In this document: in pieces, positions 12,417 to 26,000 of the stretch | How the letters are laid out: every line of letters starts with the position of its first letter | Numbering within the stretch: position 1 is the stretch's first letter | Assembly: GCA_027922465.2 (NCBI GenBank) | Contig: BQMF02000014.1 | Coordinates: forward strand, 868,001-932,000 | Reading direction: 5' to 3' | DNA: 64,000 nucleotides | DNA from: Turritopsis dohrnii | Taxonomy: Eukaryota; Cnidaria; Hydrozoa; Anthoathecata; Oceaniidae | Notes under the pieces: model-generated | The model's input: only the letters and a program-made list of their open reading frames with translations | Databases searched by the model: none | Told to the model about the DNA's origin: nothing | Program-made: the position numbers and the translations under genes

Positions 12417-12588
12417 CATTTAACTCGTGTAATTGGATCTCCTATAATTCAAATAATCATGTAAATAGAGCAAAATCCTTAGTCCCGTCCGAGTTTACCC
12501 TTATAAGAAGACTCCTATAATCTGAAACTTATGTAATTGGAACAAATTTTGAATCCTTGTGGAGATTCAAATTACATGAATTAAACTG
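12417..12588. mobile_element. 172-bp palindromic MITE, copy 1
   Basis: The ends CATTTAACTCGTGTAATTGG and the reverse complement of CATGAATTAAACTG form imperfect inverted repeats; TA precedes the left end. The interior (GTCCCGTCCGAGTTTACCCT, TTATAAGAAGACTCC) matches copy 2 at 43344-43516 in opposite orientation. The element lies just 3' of the AGL stop codon, so it may sit in or near the AGL 3' UTR. Confidence 0.75.
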
Positions 12589-12732
12589 TTTATAAGTGTT
12601 AATAAATGTATACACCTGGGGAAGCTGCATTTATTTCATTTGCAAGATGTTCAATAGTGTTGAAAAGAATTGAATTGCAGGAACAAAATGCTTTTGAAGT
12701 AGTTGATTTTGAATTAGCTTTTAGCCAAAGGT

Positions 12733-12858
12733 TTATAGACGGATTCGCAGTAGCCACTTTTGCCGTTGCCGTTGTCTTTTTTTTGGAAAGCGATAAAATA
12801 TCAAATCGGGATGTGTTGTCTTTCTATTTGCACAATTATAAGCACTGCATGAAGGCAT
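12733..12858 (-). CDS. THAP-type zinc-finger N-terminus (first exon or fragment)
   Basis: From ATG 12856-12858 the minus strand reads MPSCSAYNCANRKTT, then FYRFPKKRQRQRQKWLLRIR, and stops at 12733. The spacing C-x(4)-C, the YRFP motif and the later K-W match the first half of a C2CH THAP DNA-binding domain, as found in THAP proteins and P-element or Kolobok transposases. The second Cys-His pair and AVPTIF end are not in frame, and no good donor site was found near the stop. It may be the first exon of a spliced gene converging on AGL, or a transposon remnant. A Met 40 codons upstream extends the frame but lies outside the domain. Confidence 0.5.
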   Translation of the reverse strand: MPSCSAYNCANRKTTHPDLIFYRFPKKRQRQRQKWLLRIRL

Positions 12859-13946
12859 GGTTGTAGTTTGGAAAAAAACTAACCTTCCAGCTTCGGTTTG
12901 CTTGTGTTTTGGTTGAAAAATGGCGGATTCGCGCAATGTTTTGCCCCCAAAACTTTTTAACAATTCGCGCATGGGCATCGCGATGTAAACAAATCGCGAT
13001 CGGAAAGTGGTCTATAGGTTTTCGATTTCTTTAGTTTCATATGCCTTGTTTTGAATAATTTAACTTTGCTTTGTTTGAAATTTGGTCAAAGTCAAAATAG
13101 TATAAAAGGAACAATAGCCAAAGAAAATACGTAAATTGTCAGATTTGATGAACTGATTGATTTTTAGATTTCATTTCCTATTCTTAGTATCGATCATGAT
13201 TATTTAAAATAATGATTTTTTTGAAAATATCAATGCAATTTGACTGAATATTTATGTGTTTTTTTAGTTTGCTGTTATTGCTGTAAATATTTTTGCAGAA
13301 TATATTTTAGTATCTTTTGTTTGTATCCGTTGCTATTATTTTCTTGTGCTTGTAACCACACTCATATGTTTTATTTGTCGGCTCCATTCACTCAAATGCC
13401 TAAAATGAATTGACATTTTTGTGGTGATTGAGTTCTCTGGTTTTGGAAGCAGGTTCTCTAGCACTAGACCACCTATGTTTTCTCGGAATGTACTACTTAG
13501 AACCCTCAGTGATGGATTTATCAAAGTTTTCTTGATTATTTAACATATGCCATGAGAAGATAAACGTTTGTTTTGTTTACCGTATTTCACTGCTGGTGTC
13601 TTAAACTGATCTCAAATTCTTTGTTTAGAGAGATTTTCAAATACAAAGACAGATTGCTGTGAAAGCTTCATGGATCACTTTGGAAACAAAGTTGTCTCGG
13701 CTTACTATTATGAAAGTAGTTTACCATACTTAAACAATCATTAGTGAGGTAATTTATTTTCATATTGCAAAACTTTGATGACATCATTAATAGCAAACCA
13801 TTCTCATTAAAATATTAATGTTCTGTTTGCTCTTAATTACATTAAATAATCCTTATTGAGGGTTTCATCATAAACCTCTTTTGCAAAGCATGTTAAGAGA
13901 TTGTTTATTTTAAGCTTACTGTTTTCTCTTTTCGAAATATTATAGA

Positions 13947-14022
13947 ATGGAAAAGGTTTTTATTGCATTCACTTGGCTTTCCTGTTGGCCTGTTGCTAAT
14001 TTTGCATTATTCCCTAATCAAG
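13947..14022 (+). CDS. Candidate signal-peptide exon of the mosaic membrane protein
   Basis: ATG at 13947 opens MEKVFIAFTWLSCWPVANFA followed by LFPNQ and a GT donor at 14023 in phase 1. It joins in phase to the Sushi exon at 17866, giving ...FPNQ-DPMCPP. The hydrophobic core and Ala-Asn-Phe-Ala region look like a cleavable signal peptide. The join spans 3.8 kb and rests on phase, signal-peptide character and donor only. Confidence 0.5.
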
Positions 14023-17000
14023 GTGTGTGTATTTGTATTTTCCGAATTGCACGAAGGAACTAGCATTAAAACTGGCTGACTGAGTTGAACAGAAGCTGCA
14101 ACAAACGGAATGTCACAAGAGCTTTCTCAGCAAACAACTGATAGTGTTCTATACATTTCAACGGCAGTTTCCTTGGTGTATATTATGAGAAGCCTTTACT
14201 AAGTCAATTCATTAGTTCTAGTTCCTTTTTATTTCTTGTCATTTTTTCTGAGTGGAAAACCGACTAATGCATTATCTTTTTAATCAAGTTCATCTATTGT
14301 TAGGTGATCTTGCATCTTTTTAATTTCAAACATTGGCACTAGGTTGCCACACAATTTTCTTTGTAATTTTACTTCAGTTTTGACTGTTTTGCAAAGTTTT
14401 TGTTATTCAATTTCTGCGTTTTTAAGCATAGGAAATTGTTTGGTTTACACATTCTATCTATCTGTGTAACAGTTTTTTGCCATTTTTGGAAGTCCGTTCG
14501 GATTTGGGATTGTTTGTTTATTCAGAATAGTTAATGACAGCCCCAAAACTCTATGCTAAATGTAACACAAAAGGCTACTTTCAATATTAATTCATAAAGA
14601 TATTAACTTTTTTATACCTTTGAAATACTTTTAGAGGTTACTTAAGTCGTTGAAAACTTCCTAATTCAATCTTTAAAGTTTCTATTATTAAGTCCGTAAA
14701 ATATGCACACAAAGCATGCGAAACACTTTTCAACCAATTTCGTTATGTTATATGTTTGAGGAAGTTGTAGAAGTAGCTTCATAGAAGTTTTGAAGAAGAA
14801 TTTTAAGACGTCTTTCATGTCTTTATCTACTATTGCAATCGAAATACTATCATGTGAACATTCCTTATAGAGGAAATGTTGACGTTTACCTGACTCTGGG
14901 AACAATTCTTAAAAAGAAGATGAAGGTTTCTGATAATAATCGAAACTGTGCTGTGAAAAAACTTTTAACATCACAGCAGAAATGTATGTTAGTATCAACA
15001 TGAATATGTCATCAATAAATGCATGAAACATGCTCATTACGGTAGCAGCAAAAGCGAATACCGTATTAAAACTACTATTGGACTACTACTCCTCCTCCTC
15101 CGACCGAAATGGCAGTTAAGTCTACGATTTAGAGTCTGCGAGACTCTACCAAAAACACAATGTAAATTCTAATGAAGGAACGCCGCCTTCGTAATTTTGA
15201 AGCTTTTTCATATCAAACATTTAAAAGTAGATTACCTTTTATTTTAAAAGTACATAACCTGATATTTTATAACTTAATCCACGAAATTAGAATTCATTCG
15301 AATTCTAATCAAATAGGCGTACATAAAAATCGGACTTTCTTTTAGTTCATTACGCTAACTGAAAATATATACTTGATATGTTGCTTTTCTTGTTAGTAAA
15401 GCTTTTCAGTTCAAAATTTCTTATTACCTCGTTTGGTTTGTTAGCTATTACAGTATGTTTGTTTATTAAAGTTTTCAAAGATCTAGTTCAAAAAGGCAGT
15501 TTATTTGTTGGAATTCAATTTTGGTTTCGTCAGATATTATTATTATAAACAAACTTTTTTTTCTACATAAGCTCTTACGAAAAAATTTCTTATAAAAAAA
15601 ACATATGTTACACAGCGCACGCATGTATAATTCTTTTGTCTTTAAATAAATTATTGCTGGTGTTTTATGGTTAGACCCTATTTACACTAATTAATCATTT
15701 TCATCGAATTTATCGTTAATGCCTGTTTTCCACCAGTGAGATATCTTAGAAAACACCCAGTAAAGAAGTTTTTAGTACTTAAAGTAAAATTTCGAAAGCT
15801 TTTCCGAGAATAGTAAACTTGCTGCTACCGTTTTGCGCCATCTGGCTCTTGTTTTATTTAATGAATATTACACTGAAAGTTGGAGATATTGAAAAAAAGT
15901 GAATTGACCCATCTGCCTATACACACTGCTATAAACCGAAAGTATTATCATCATGCACAAGATATTGGCGAAAGATATTGTAATAAAACTGTTTTTCTGG
16001 CTCCGAAACATCAGTGAATCGCAAAGTGGTTGAGATTAAGTTAAATAAATTAAAGAAGGGAGTAATTTGGTGAATTCCAGACTATATCTAATTATTAGTC
16101 ACTGTACAATCCTCGGTCAAGTTATCACTGTGTGGGACTGATTAGTGTTAAATTCACATTGGAAAAGATGACATTGTTCAAAATAATCAAGATTTTTTCC
16201 ACTGAAAACCACTACTCAATGGAGGCACAATGATTTAGTTTGGGATACATATATAATGTCAAGAAAACAAACTTTGGATGGTGATTAGAATCTAACCACG
16301 CCATACCGTATTCTCTCTAGTTAGCGCCCCTCTCCAATAAGCGCCTGGGTGCTTATTAGAGTGACTTAACAATAACTCAAAAATTAATAAGCGCCCAGGC
16401 AGTAATCAGAACTTTGAACAAAAAGCAAAAATTCTGTAATAGAAGTGGAAGATTATATATTTTTGTGATGTCTAAGTAAGTTATAAGTACAAAATCTTAT
16501 TTCGTTTCCATGAAAAATACAGATGTTTTTATTGTTTTATGATAAAAAGCAATGCCTCGTTCACAGCTAGCATGACAACTTCAAAAAAAATTTATAAGCG
16601 CCCAGGCGCTAGAGAGAATACGGTAATTAGAATGCTTAGAATGATTTTTTAAAATCTGCTTATTTTTGTTTGTTTGTTTATGGAAGGTTTAATAGTGTTG
16701 AGGGCAATACAATTGTGAAAATCTTCAACGCATACAGCTTCTTTTTTCAAATGATTTTGATTCATTTGTATCAAATATCATTTTATTCTCCATGTGAACC
16801 ACAAGTTATATTTTGGGAATTGTGATAGACCTGTTCTCACTTAAGCAGCAAGAAAAGAATGGATAGTCATTCAGATATCTTGAAAATTAGCCTAAAGCAA
16901 TTTCCTCTAGGCCTGATGCAGAAATTGTTCAAGCCATGAGGCTTCTAGTTTATTTTTAACACACATTGATAACAGCAACAGATTTTACACTAAGGCAGCG

Positions 17001-20000
17001 TCGCTCACCATCCATGTTCAGCCTGCATTGTGTTACCCCAAAAGTGTTCACAAAAAATAAAATTAAGGAATTGGCAACGGAAACTGTGGCCATCTTGTAG
17101 AGCTCAAAATTCTGAACAATAAAACATATAGGACCATTATGTCTATGATGAACTGTATCGGAGATATCATCGATCAAAAATCTTAATGACATAGAGCGCC
17201 ATCCTCCAAAAATTTGCCCCAATTTTTTCGACACCCCATGGCCAATACCGCGGATCCCAAAAAACTCAGAGCTCTCTTAGCTCACTACTATTATTTTGCG
17301 TGACAGACAAACAAACATGTTTAGCCTGCATTGTGTCATCCCCAAACAGTTCACTAAAACTAAAATTAAGGAATTAGCCACTGAAAGTGTATCTTGTTTT
17401 AGGGCTCAAAAAACTGATCAAAAAATCAAAAAATGTATGGGATCATTTTGCTAAGACCAACCGTTACGGAGATATCGTCAATCAAAGATTTTGATGATGC
17501 AACAGACCCGTCCCCCCAAAAGATTAGACCCAAAAAAAACATCAGTTATTCGTCCCTGATGTTGCGTTCAATTTGGGTCCCAATGCAATGGCTTCACACT
17601 GACATTGCGGAAAAGAAAAGAAATAATTCTATGTGTGACATAAAATTATTGCCGATTCCCCGATTTCTCTCACAGCTCACATCTACCATTTTGCGTGACA
17701 GAAAAACAAACAAACAAACAAACAAACAGACAGAGAATCAACTGTTAATATAGATACTGATGTTGTAAACCTGTGTAAATAACTTTTTTAACGAAGTAGA
17801 TTTTCATTGTTCTCAAAAGTAATAATCTTTATTCAAAACTTCATTTAACAATACTACTTTTTTAGATCCTATGTGTCCTCCTCTTCGCTTTTCCGTGGCT
17901 GACATACGAAATGCAAAATGGTATCCAACTAACTGCAGTACAGTACAACACCATCCACGTAGTCGATGCTTTTTAAAATGCAAAGAAGATTATATCTTTG
18001 AAGCCGATTCCCTAATGTTTGTTGATTGCATCATTCAACATGGGGTGGGATACTGGCTGCCCTCTGGACCTGGTAAATGCATCAGCAGTGAGTATTTCAA
18101 TTTGTTGCATTTTATATATAAGTAACTTATTCTTTTTGAAGAAACTCGCTTACCATATTAATCCATAATGTTTATCCATATTTACACTTTATTATCGTTT
18201 GATGAATTTCATATTTCTAATGATCAAATCTCTGGTTATAAATAATAATCAGTTTTACTAAAATTTATCAGTAATTATAATTTATTACTAGTAATCCGTT
18301 ATAATCCTGTATAATCTACAGCGGTTATGATTTTCTTTCAAACTATCATTAATGTTGCCATAGAAACACGATGCCCAAGGTTAGCGGGCTTACCATTTGA
18401 GATGAAGAAAGGAAAATCTTGTAATTCGAATAACGTTTTTATTGGTGAAAAATGCACTGCCAATGTTTGCCCGCCATCACATCTGTTCATTGGACAACAT
18501 CAATTGAACTGTCTTGAAAATGGCACTTGGTCTGGCGGGGGTGCTTATTGTAAAGGTATATATTGTTATTGATGTTTGTAATAGGAACGCTTGGCGGTAA
18601 CATTTTATTTACTTTTAACTCTTGATTTATATTTGCACCCAATACAATAACTCTGAAACCTAAAAAATTGACAAACGGATTACTCAAACTGATTTTTCAA
18701 TTACTGTTTATTTGGGTTTTTTTTGTTGTTTTCATCATCTGCTCTGATTTTCATCCTTGTTAATACCAATATAATCTAAATTTTCATCTTAAAGGAGAAC
18801 GAACAACAGAAAAAATTTTTTCGTGATGTTTGTTGATATAACATCAGTAGTGCCTATTCAATAAAAATGATTTTTATTTTTTTATTTTTTTACTCTTAAG
18901 GTTCAAATTCCTTGTTATTATATAAGTGAAAGTGAAACTAATTAACACAGTTTATTTTGAAAACATGCTGCATAATGATGTCAATGCTGCGACACAGCAG
19001 AACGAGAACAGATGGCAACGCAGGAAGAACAAGAAGCAGCATGTAGTGAAGAGAGTTTAGATGACAATGAAAATATTTGATATAGCTTTGATGAAGAAGA
19101 TGATTGCCAATACGTTGAAAGTTATCCATGTGAACCAGAGTATTTGAACGAAGAGCTGCAAAAAGTGGGGATTCTGTGTAGTGGTGGAGATTTAGAGAGT
19201 GATTCTTCTGATGGTAGCGGAAGCGAAGATGACGATGGGAATTCTAGCCAATTAGAATATATACATTGGTGTTCTTGCACACACTGCTGTATCATGCTGT
19301 CATTTTATGGAGTGCATATGTTGCAAGGAGTGTCTCAACCTGCTGGAAGATAAATTAGATAATGTGGCATGCGTAACCCATCATGAAGAATTTGAGACTC
19401 TTGAGAATTTGATGTCTCAATCATATGTTTGTTGAGCACAGCATTTATTCAGTTTCGAAGATATAAAAATAATTTTAAGCTCGTCAAAAAAATGAATAAC
19501 AAGCAAAATATTTCTTTTTTTCACAAGTATTCTGAAAGGTGTCATCTCGTTTCTCATATTCTACATGTGCAAAAGGTAGTTAAAAAGTGCTAAATGTTAA
19601 TAAACAAACTTACTGTTCTTGAATTTGAATTTCCTCGTCATGTAACAAATACCTTAATAAGTTATACGATATTCTTCCCCAGAAACTGTAATTAGCTTTT
19701 CGAATTGTAAATAAGCAGGCACCATGCAAAGAGACAAATGAGTTATACACCTCCATGGTTAATATCACTGATAACATTGCATATATAATATTCAGAATGA
19801 TTTCAGAATTATTGCAAAGTTATTTAGTGCTAGTTTGGGACCAAATTGAATGAATTTTGCAAAAAAAAAACTTTGGAGGCTGTTACTGATGTTAAAGACT
19901 GAGAGTTAAGATGAAAAGATTATCTAATGTTCGTTCTCCTTTAAAATCAAACTGTTTTGACTATCTATCTTGAATATCTCAAAGTTAAAAGTTATTTGAA

Positions 20001-23000
20001 CTTTAAAAATAGTGCATCTCAAACTCTACTTAAGTTTGCTGCAACATCAAATACAATTTTCCCTTATTATAATCCCCTTATATAATCTCATTGATCACAG
20101 AGAAACCTTTGAAAGCAAAGGTCATGTGTCCAGTGAAACGCTTAGTTCTTCAAACGGATCACAACAAACCGTATGTTGATGCCAGAAGATACGTTCCTAA
20201 ACCAATCCTTGTCAATGTCAATCCATCACAAGTAAATGTTAGTCTCAATATAAAGAGATTGTTGACTGGACATCATATAGTGAAATTCTCAGCATTCGGG
20301 TTGGATGGAGAAATTGTTATTTGCAAAGTTAATGTACTTGTAGAAGGTAGGTAAATATTCTTGTGGTGTGGGGGTTTTTAACTTTGATTAATGGTGTCTG
20401 GCTTATAATGGTTGTGTTGTAGTCTTTTTGGCATTACAGTTTTGCACAAGAAGAAATTTCGTAATTGCTTATACATACTTACATGTTTACTCGGATGAAA
20501 ATTGCTTGAACAGCCAAAATGCTTTAGTTATCTTGTGAAAGAGTGTTAATTTAAGGGGATCGCTTAAACAGTTTGTGTTTTAGAGATCTATTGTTAAGTT
20601 CTGAGGATTCTACTGTAAATTATTTCCATGTTTTTCATTTAGACAGGGAACAGCCACAAGCTGTTAATTGTGTAGAAGAGAAAGAATATGTTGTCAATGA
20701 AAATGGTGGATCAGTTTTCATTCCACCCGCAAACTATAGCTTCATTGATAACACTGGAAACATAGCTACAAAATTTATATCACCGTATAAAAACAATAAT
20801 CGCTTTATTCCGGGCATATATCGGTTTCTCACTTACGTAGCACAAGATTCCTACGGGAATAAAAGAAGTTGCAAAACCACCTACAGGGTTCACGGTAAAA
20901 ATCTTTTTTTTCTGGAGACTACTTTTGCTTAAATGTTTTCACTGAAGTGAATGCAACATTTTTCTTGGTGTTGTCATTTTATTTCTGAAGCTGGTTAACT
21001 AGGTTAACAGAACTTTAATGAATGTGGGTCTTACGAAACACGGTCTTAGAGCATTTCAACTTGAAAATTTAAAAATCTAAATGCATTTGGATTATGGAAG
21101 GTGCAGTACAGTTTCAAAAATGCAACTACTTTAGGAGCAGAAACTTTCGCGGTCATTAACTTTTGTGTTTTTCGATCATTAACTTTTGCGTTTTTCGGTC
21201 ATTTTCGCGAAAGTTTCTGCCTTTGGAAATTCTAAATCATCAAAACGCGAATTTCACGCGAAATCATGGATATTTTTCAAAACGCGAAAGTTTGTTCACC
21301 TTCATAAAATCATAAACAGGGCAATTTTCAAAAGTAATGATTTATTTCCACTTTAATCGTCGTCAGCTACGATAACACTTGGTGTTTTTTTCTTTTTTGG
21401 AGCTGCGAGCATTTCTCGGATGTCCCGATTATTTGAAACAGTAGTGCTTGTGGATGCAGACTTTTTCTTCTGACTCAGAATGGGAAGAGGCAGATAATTA
21501 AATTTACTTAGCCTAAACTTGTATATTTTATACATTTTTGATTACAGTAAAGACCTTAGATGTGATTTAACGAATAAATTTTTTTCTTGGATTTTGGCCA
21601 TTCGCGAAAGTTTTTTCACACGAATACGAACCTTATTTTGAATTCACGAAAGTTCTTTCTGCGAAATTTGTTCCAAAAATCGCCAAACGCGAAAGTTTTT
21701 GTCAAATATTTCGCGGTTTTTTTGACACGCGAAAGTTAATGCCCGCGAAAGTTAATCCTGCTCTGAATGCGAAGCTGAAGAGATTAATTTAATCATTTCT
21801 GGATGTAGAATCTTGACCTCCTATTCTGTAAGCAAGCACTCAACCACTAGGTCAGCAGACAGTGTTTTATTGTTGTTAATATTTTGTTTATATTATTACT
21901 ATCCAGGAAGAAGATGCAAAGAGAAATATCCTGCATTGCATATCAACATTTCTAGAAGTGACAATTTATATATTGCGGTTTGCAAAGACAGCACTTACAG
22001 AAGCTATGTGGTATCTAGCACCGTTTATGACTATCCCTTCTCAAACTATTTTGATAAAAAATTTATGAAACACTTTCGAACATGTAAGGATGGGAACCAC
22101 ATAGACCAACCATTTATTGGTTGTTATAGTAAGTGGTTGATCTTTAATAATAAAATAAGTTATAAAATAAGTTATTTTATTGTGTTGGAACCCTCCAATA
22201 CAGTATGTCAATAATGTGGCATGTGTGAAAAGTGATTGTTTGCATTATAAGTATTGAATCTTATAATTGATTATGTATCAGAAATTCAAATGTTTTATCA
22301 TGTTTATGCTAAGGAGTAAGAAGAAGTAACATACCATAAGAGTTTCGAAATTATACTAAAATTATACTATATGCTGTAAGAATTGTAAGATGTTTGCAAG
22401 AAAAGTTTGTGGAGAAAAATACCAGCTTTACCATCTAGGATGTCAATATAAAACAACTTTAAGGTTTCAATGCGGACCACCTCTTATAAAATTCTCAAGA
22501 ATGCAGCTGCTGTTCCACGATTACTTTTATCAATGAATGTTATTTTTTGCATAAGTTTTTGTTGTGTTTTTTTTTCCTGAGTCAGTAGTTTTTCTCAGTC
22601 AGTTCAGAATAATGTTCTGGACAACAAAGTTCAGAAAAAATTATGTTTTGTTGACTTCCTATAAAAACAATGCGAAAGGCAATACATAGCAATAACAGGG
22701 ATGAGATTGTATCAGTTGTTTTATGTTTTGCACTTTATGCTTTTATGCTTATCCTTATGGCATTGTTTTACTTTCAATTTTTAAAGAAAGATGCAGAAAT
22801 TTCTGGTTAATTGTCTCTTTTTTCACTAACATTGTCGCATTGATTTTGCGTTAAACTTTTTTCTTTTTTTAATATTTTTTTTTGTTCTCGTTTTTCATTC
22901 AGAAAAACATCAGAAAGACATGAATGTCTCCTGTCCAAAGGGGATGGTGGCAAACAACGCTTCAACTGAATGTGGTAAGCAAAATTATTTTGCGGTTTTT

Positions 23001-26000
23001 TCAAGCAAAGTGTCCTTGTTCTGTTTTTCCAAAGAGTTATTTTAATTTCAGTTCCATGTGCAACTGGCTTTTATTTTCGTATTGATGACAAACTTGGCCC
23101 AGTTTGTGAATTATGTCCAGTAAATTCAACCACATTGGATCTGGGCTCTAGTTCATGTGTACCATGTCCTGAGAATTCATGGACAATCGGAGACATGGGA
23201 CCACGAGTTTGTCAATGTAAGTTCTTTTCATGCATTCATACTTTTATTTGAGAATGTTTAATCACTGCTTTCCTGAGTTTATCAAATTTTGAAGAATGTT
23301 TCTAAATCCCTCTGTCCGTCGTGCACTATTCCAGTGTCAAAAGGTGACAATGAAAAATATCACTTCGCAATGCTATGTTGATTTCAAAAACAGACATTAT
23401 TGAGGGCATGTTAGTATTTTATTTGAATAATGAAATAAGGTATAAAGGTACATTGCTATCCTAACAAATAACGAAATTTCGAAAATTGAATGTTTTGTGT
23501 TTTGTCTTGAATCTTGAATCTTGAATCTTTTGTCTTGCATGTTGACTGCCCACTGTATCTTAGTAAAGACCTTCAAAGTGCAACTATATTTTCTAATTTG
23601 TCTTTGCTTTTTAGTAGCTTAAGAGCAAACATCAATATGTTTGCTTTATTTGATTGAAAATTGGCTGACAATAATTTGTGAAAGATTTCTTAACTGACAA
23701 ACGGAATCAAAATGAACTACAATTGCCTTGACATTCATATTTATCTTATTTTGTATTTAAATTATTAAAATTCAATCTTCATAAACATGTTGATTTATAA
23801 ATTGTTTAGCTCACTGCAGTCCTGGCTACATCTTTCGTAAGAAAGAATTCTCCAACTGTTCTGCTTGCAACAAAGATAACAGTCCCAAGTGTCCTCCTTA
23901 TTGTCAACAAACTATGATGACGATCTGTGAAATGTGTCCACTAAATTATTATTCTGATTTGGGTTTTGTGGAGTGTAAACCTTGTCCTGCTGATATGATC
24001 ACGTTGAGCCGTGGCTCAACATACATTGATTGTGGTGAGTGTTTAATTGAATCATAACACTTGTTTTGCTCGGACTTTCTACTTCATGCTTTTTTATGTT
24101 CATAGTACCTGGTGGCATTTTGAAACAATCATGGGCGAACCAGATAACCATGACTGCTTTAAAAGGACCTGTCACCAACTATCTTTCGTTGAATGTCAGC
24201 AATGTTCCCGAAAACCAACTTAAGCAGAGGTTAGCCATCAAACTCCAGACAACATGTGCATCGACTCCAACCACTTGTTTAAAGAGTTGTGCTCGAATTG
24301 TAGGCATCTTTAAAGGTTTTGTCACGCCATTAACAGGTAATTACCTTGTTCTTAGGAAAAAAAGAAATCTTCAAATTACGCTATGCTACCCTATATCCTT
24401 TGTATCTAACACACAGTTACAGTCAAAACCTTAAACATTTCAAACCTTTAATGTGACACCCATATAGCGATATAGAGATAAAAATGACGTAATCTGGCTT
24501 AGAAATGTTTAAAGAAAGCTCTTTGTATTGCTTGTGTACGAAGCGAATGGTACTGCACATGTTCAAATAATCGCAAGCATGCACAATTATCTAATTTCAT
24601 TCAATGTGCAACCTCATAAAGACCGTAGACAATTCATTCATTGTTGTATTTCAATGCATGTGTATAAACAGCTGTTAGCTACTTCTATTAAACGTAATAT
24701 AATCAGTTAGTGGCATTTTATTATGTAAGCATCGAAAAGTGGTCCAGCAACATTACATAATTATGCTATGATAAATCATACTGTATTTGTGTTTTGATAA
24801 TGTGCATCTACATCTAAAAGTGGGACCCGGGACCCTAGCATCATCTGGGACTGAAGACCTTCAACGATCATGGCATGAAAGTTGTTCATTTCATATGAAA
24901 ACTCATATTCATAACATTAGAACTTAATCTATCTGCGTAATTTTCATGTACAATAATCGAAAAAAATGGAAAAATTCAATTATAATCTACCAACTAAATC
25001 CAAAATAAAGGGCTGTAAATATGGGGAAAAAATATTTGTTGAGCGGGAACAATTTTGGACAATTTTGGATTTCTCTACAATCTCGCCCCTTTTTTAAATG
25101 CTGTAGGAAATATATTGGGTTCATATGCTAATGGGAATCGTTTTATGTTATATCAGCAAAATTTCATTATAGTTCTTTTCTTATATTGTTATGAAATGCA
25201 TGTGCATGCTGTATTCTCGTTTATCTTGGTATTTGTTTTACCTATGAACAGAACAAAACATTTTTGAAAGGTTTCCATAGGACCAACTTTTAAATGTACA
25301 ATTTAAAAGAAGAAAAAGGTGAAACCTCCTCACAGACTTTAAGATCAATTCTGCTGTGAATCTTTTTAGATCAGCTTCAAAAAACTAACCATGATAGATC
25401 TAACCACAATATCCCTTAAATAGGGTCAACGGTGACCATCAGTATAGAGGTTTCTGTTAGTTCAGTTGAATCCAATTCGTCTTTCGACATTGTTTCACCT
25501 TTAGTTCCTTGATTAAAGCATTGCTTGATTTGAAGGATGACTCTGTCATTGTGGATGTTTAAGTCTACTGCTTTTAAACATGTTCAAATTCTCAATTATA
25601 GTTTGTGTGTTGCTTCCACTGTTACATCAACTGGATCTGTTGAATTAGAAAACAGCTCGGAGTTAAACTAAACAAACAATTGGTTATTCCCATCAAATCA
25701 AATTCCATTGCGCTTAGTGACGTCATATACAATGGCACATATGACACGCTTTTTTATATGACACGCTTTAGCTTATTAATGTAATTAAAACTGTTTTTCT
25801 CTACTGCCAGCTATAACACCTTCTTTCAGTACACTTTCCCGAATTTATATTTTATGGGCCTTGACAGTTAATGCAGCTTCAAAATTTCGAATTTCATTTA
25901 TCTTAATTCATAACTCATTCACATGAAGATGTCACTAAAAGAACTAATGAAACAAATTTTAACAGGATTCATACACTCATACAATGTTATTGGAGCTTAT

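Larger units (their letters stand above)
14023..17865 (+). other. Intron (if the signal exon is right), mostly featureless
   Basis: The 3.8 kb between the candidate signal exon and the first Sushi exon contains a MITE (16306-16623) and a duplicated CAAA-tailed repeat (17017-17735). The rest, 14023-16300, has no recognised coding sequence. A 10-bp-arm hairpin ATTAGAATTC/GAATTCTAAT lies near 15288-15311. Confidence 0.45.

Noticed and set aside
12606..12866. 86-codon plus-strand frame after AGL
   Set aside because: It is antisense to the THAP-type frame and has no start or splice context.
16956..17234. 92-codon minus-strand frame
   Set aside because: It lies in the CAAA-tailed repeat; copy 2 of the same repeat does not preserve the frame.
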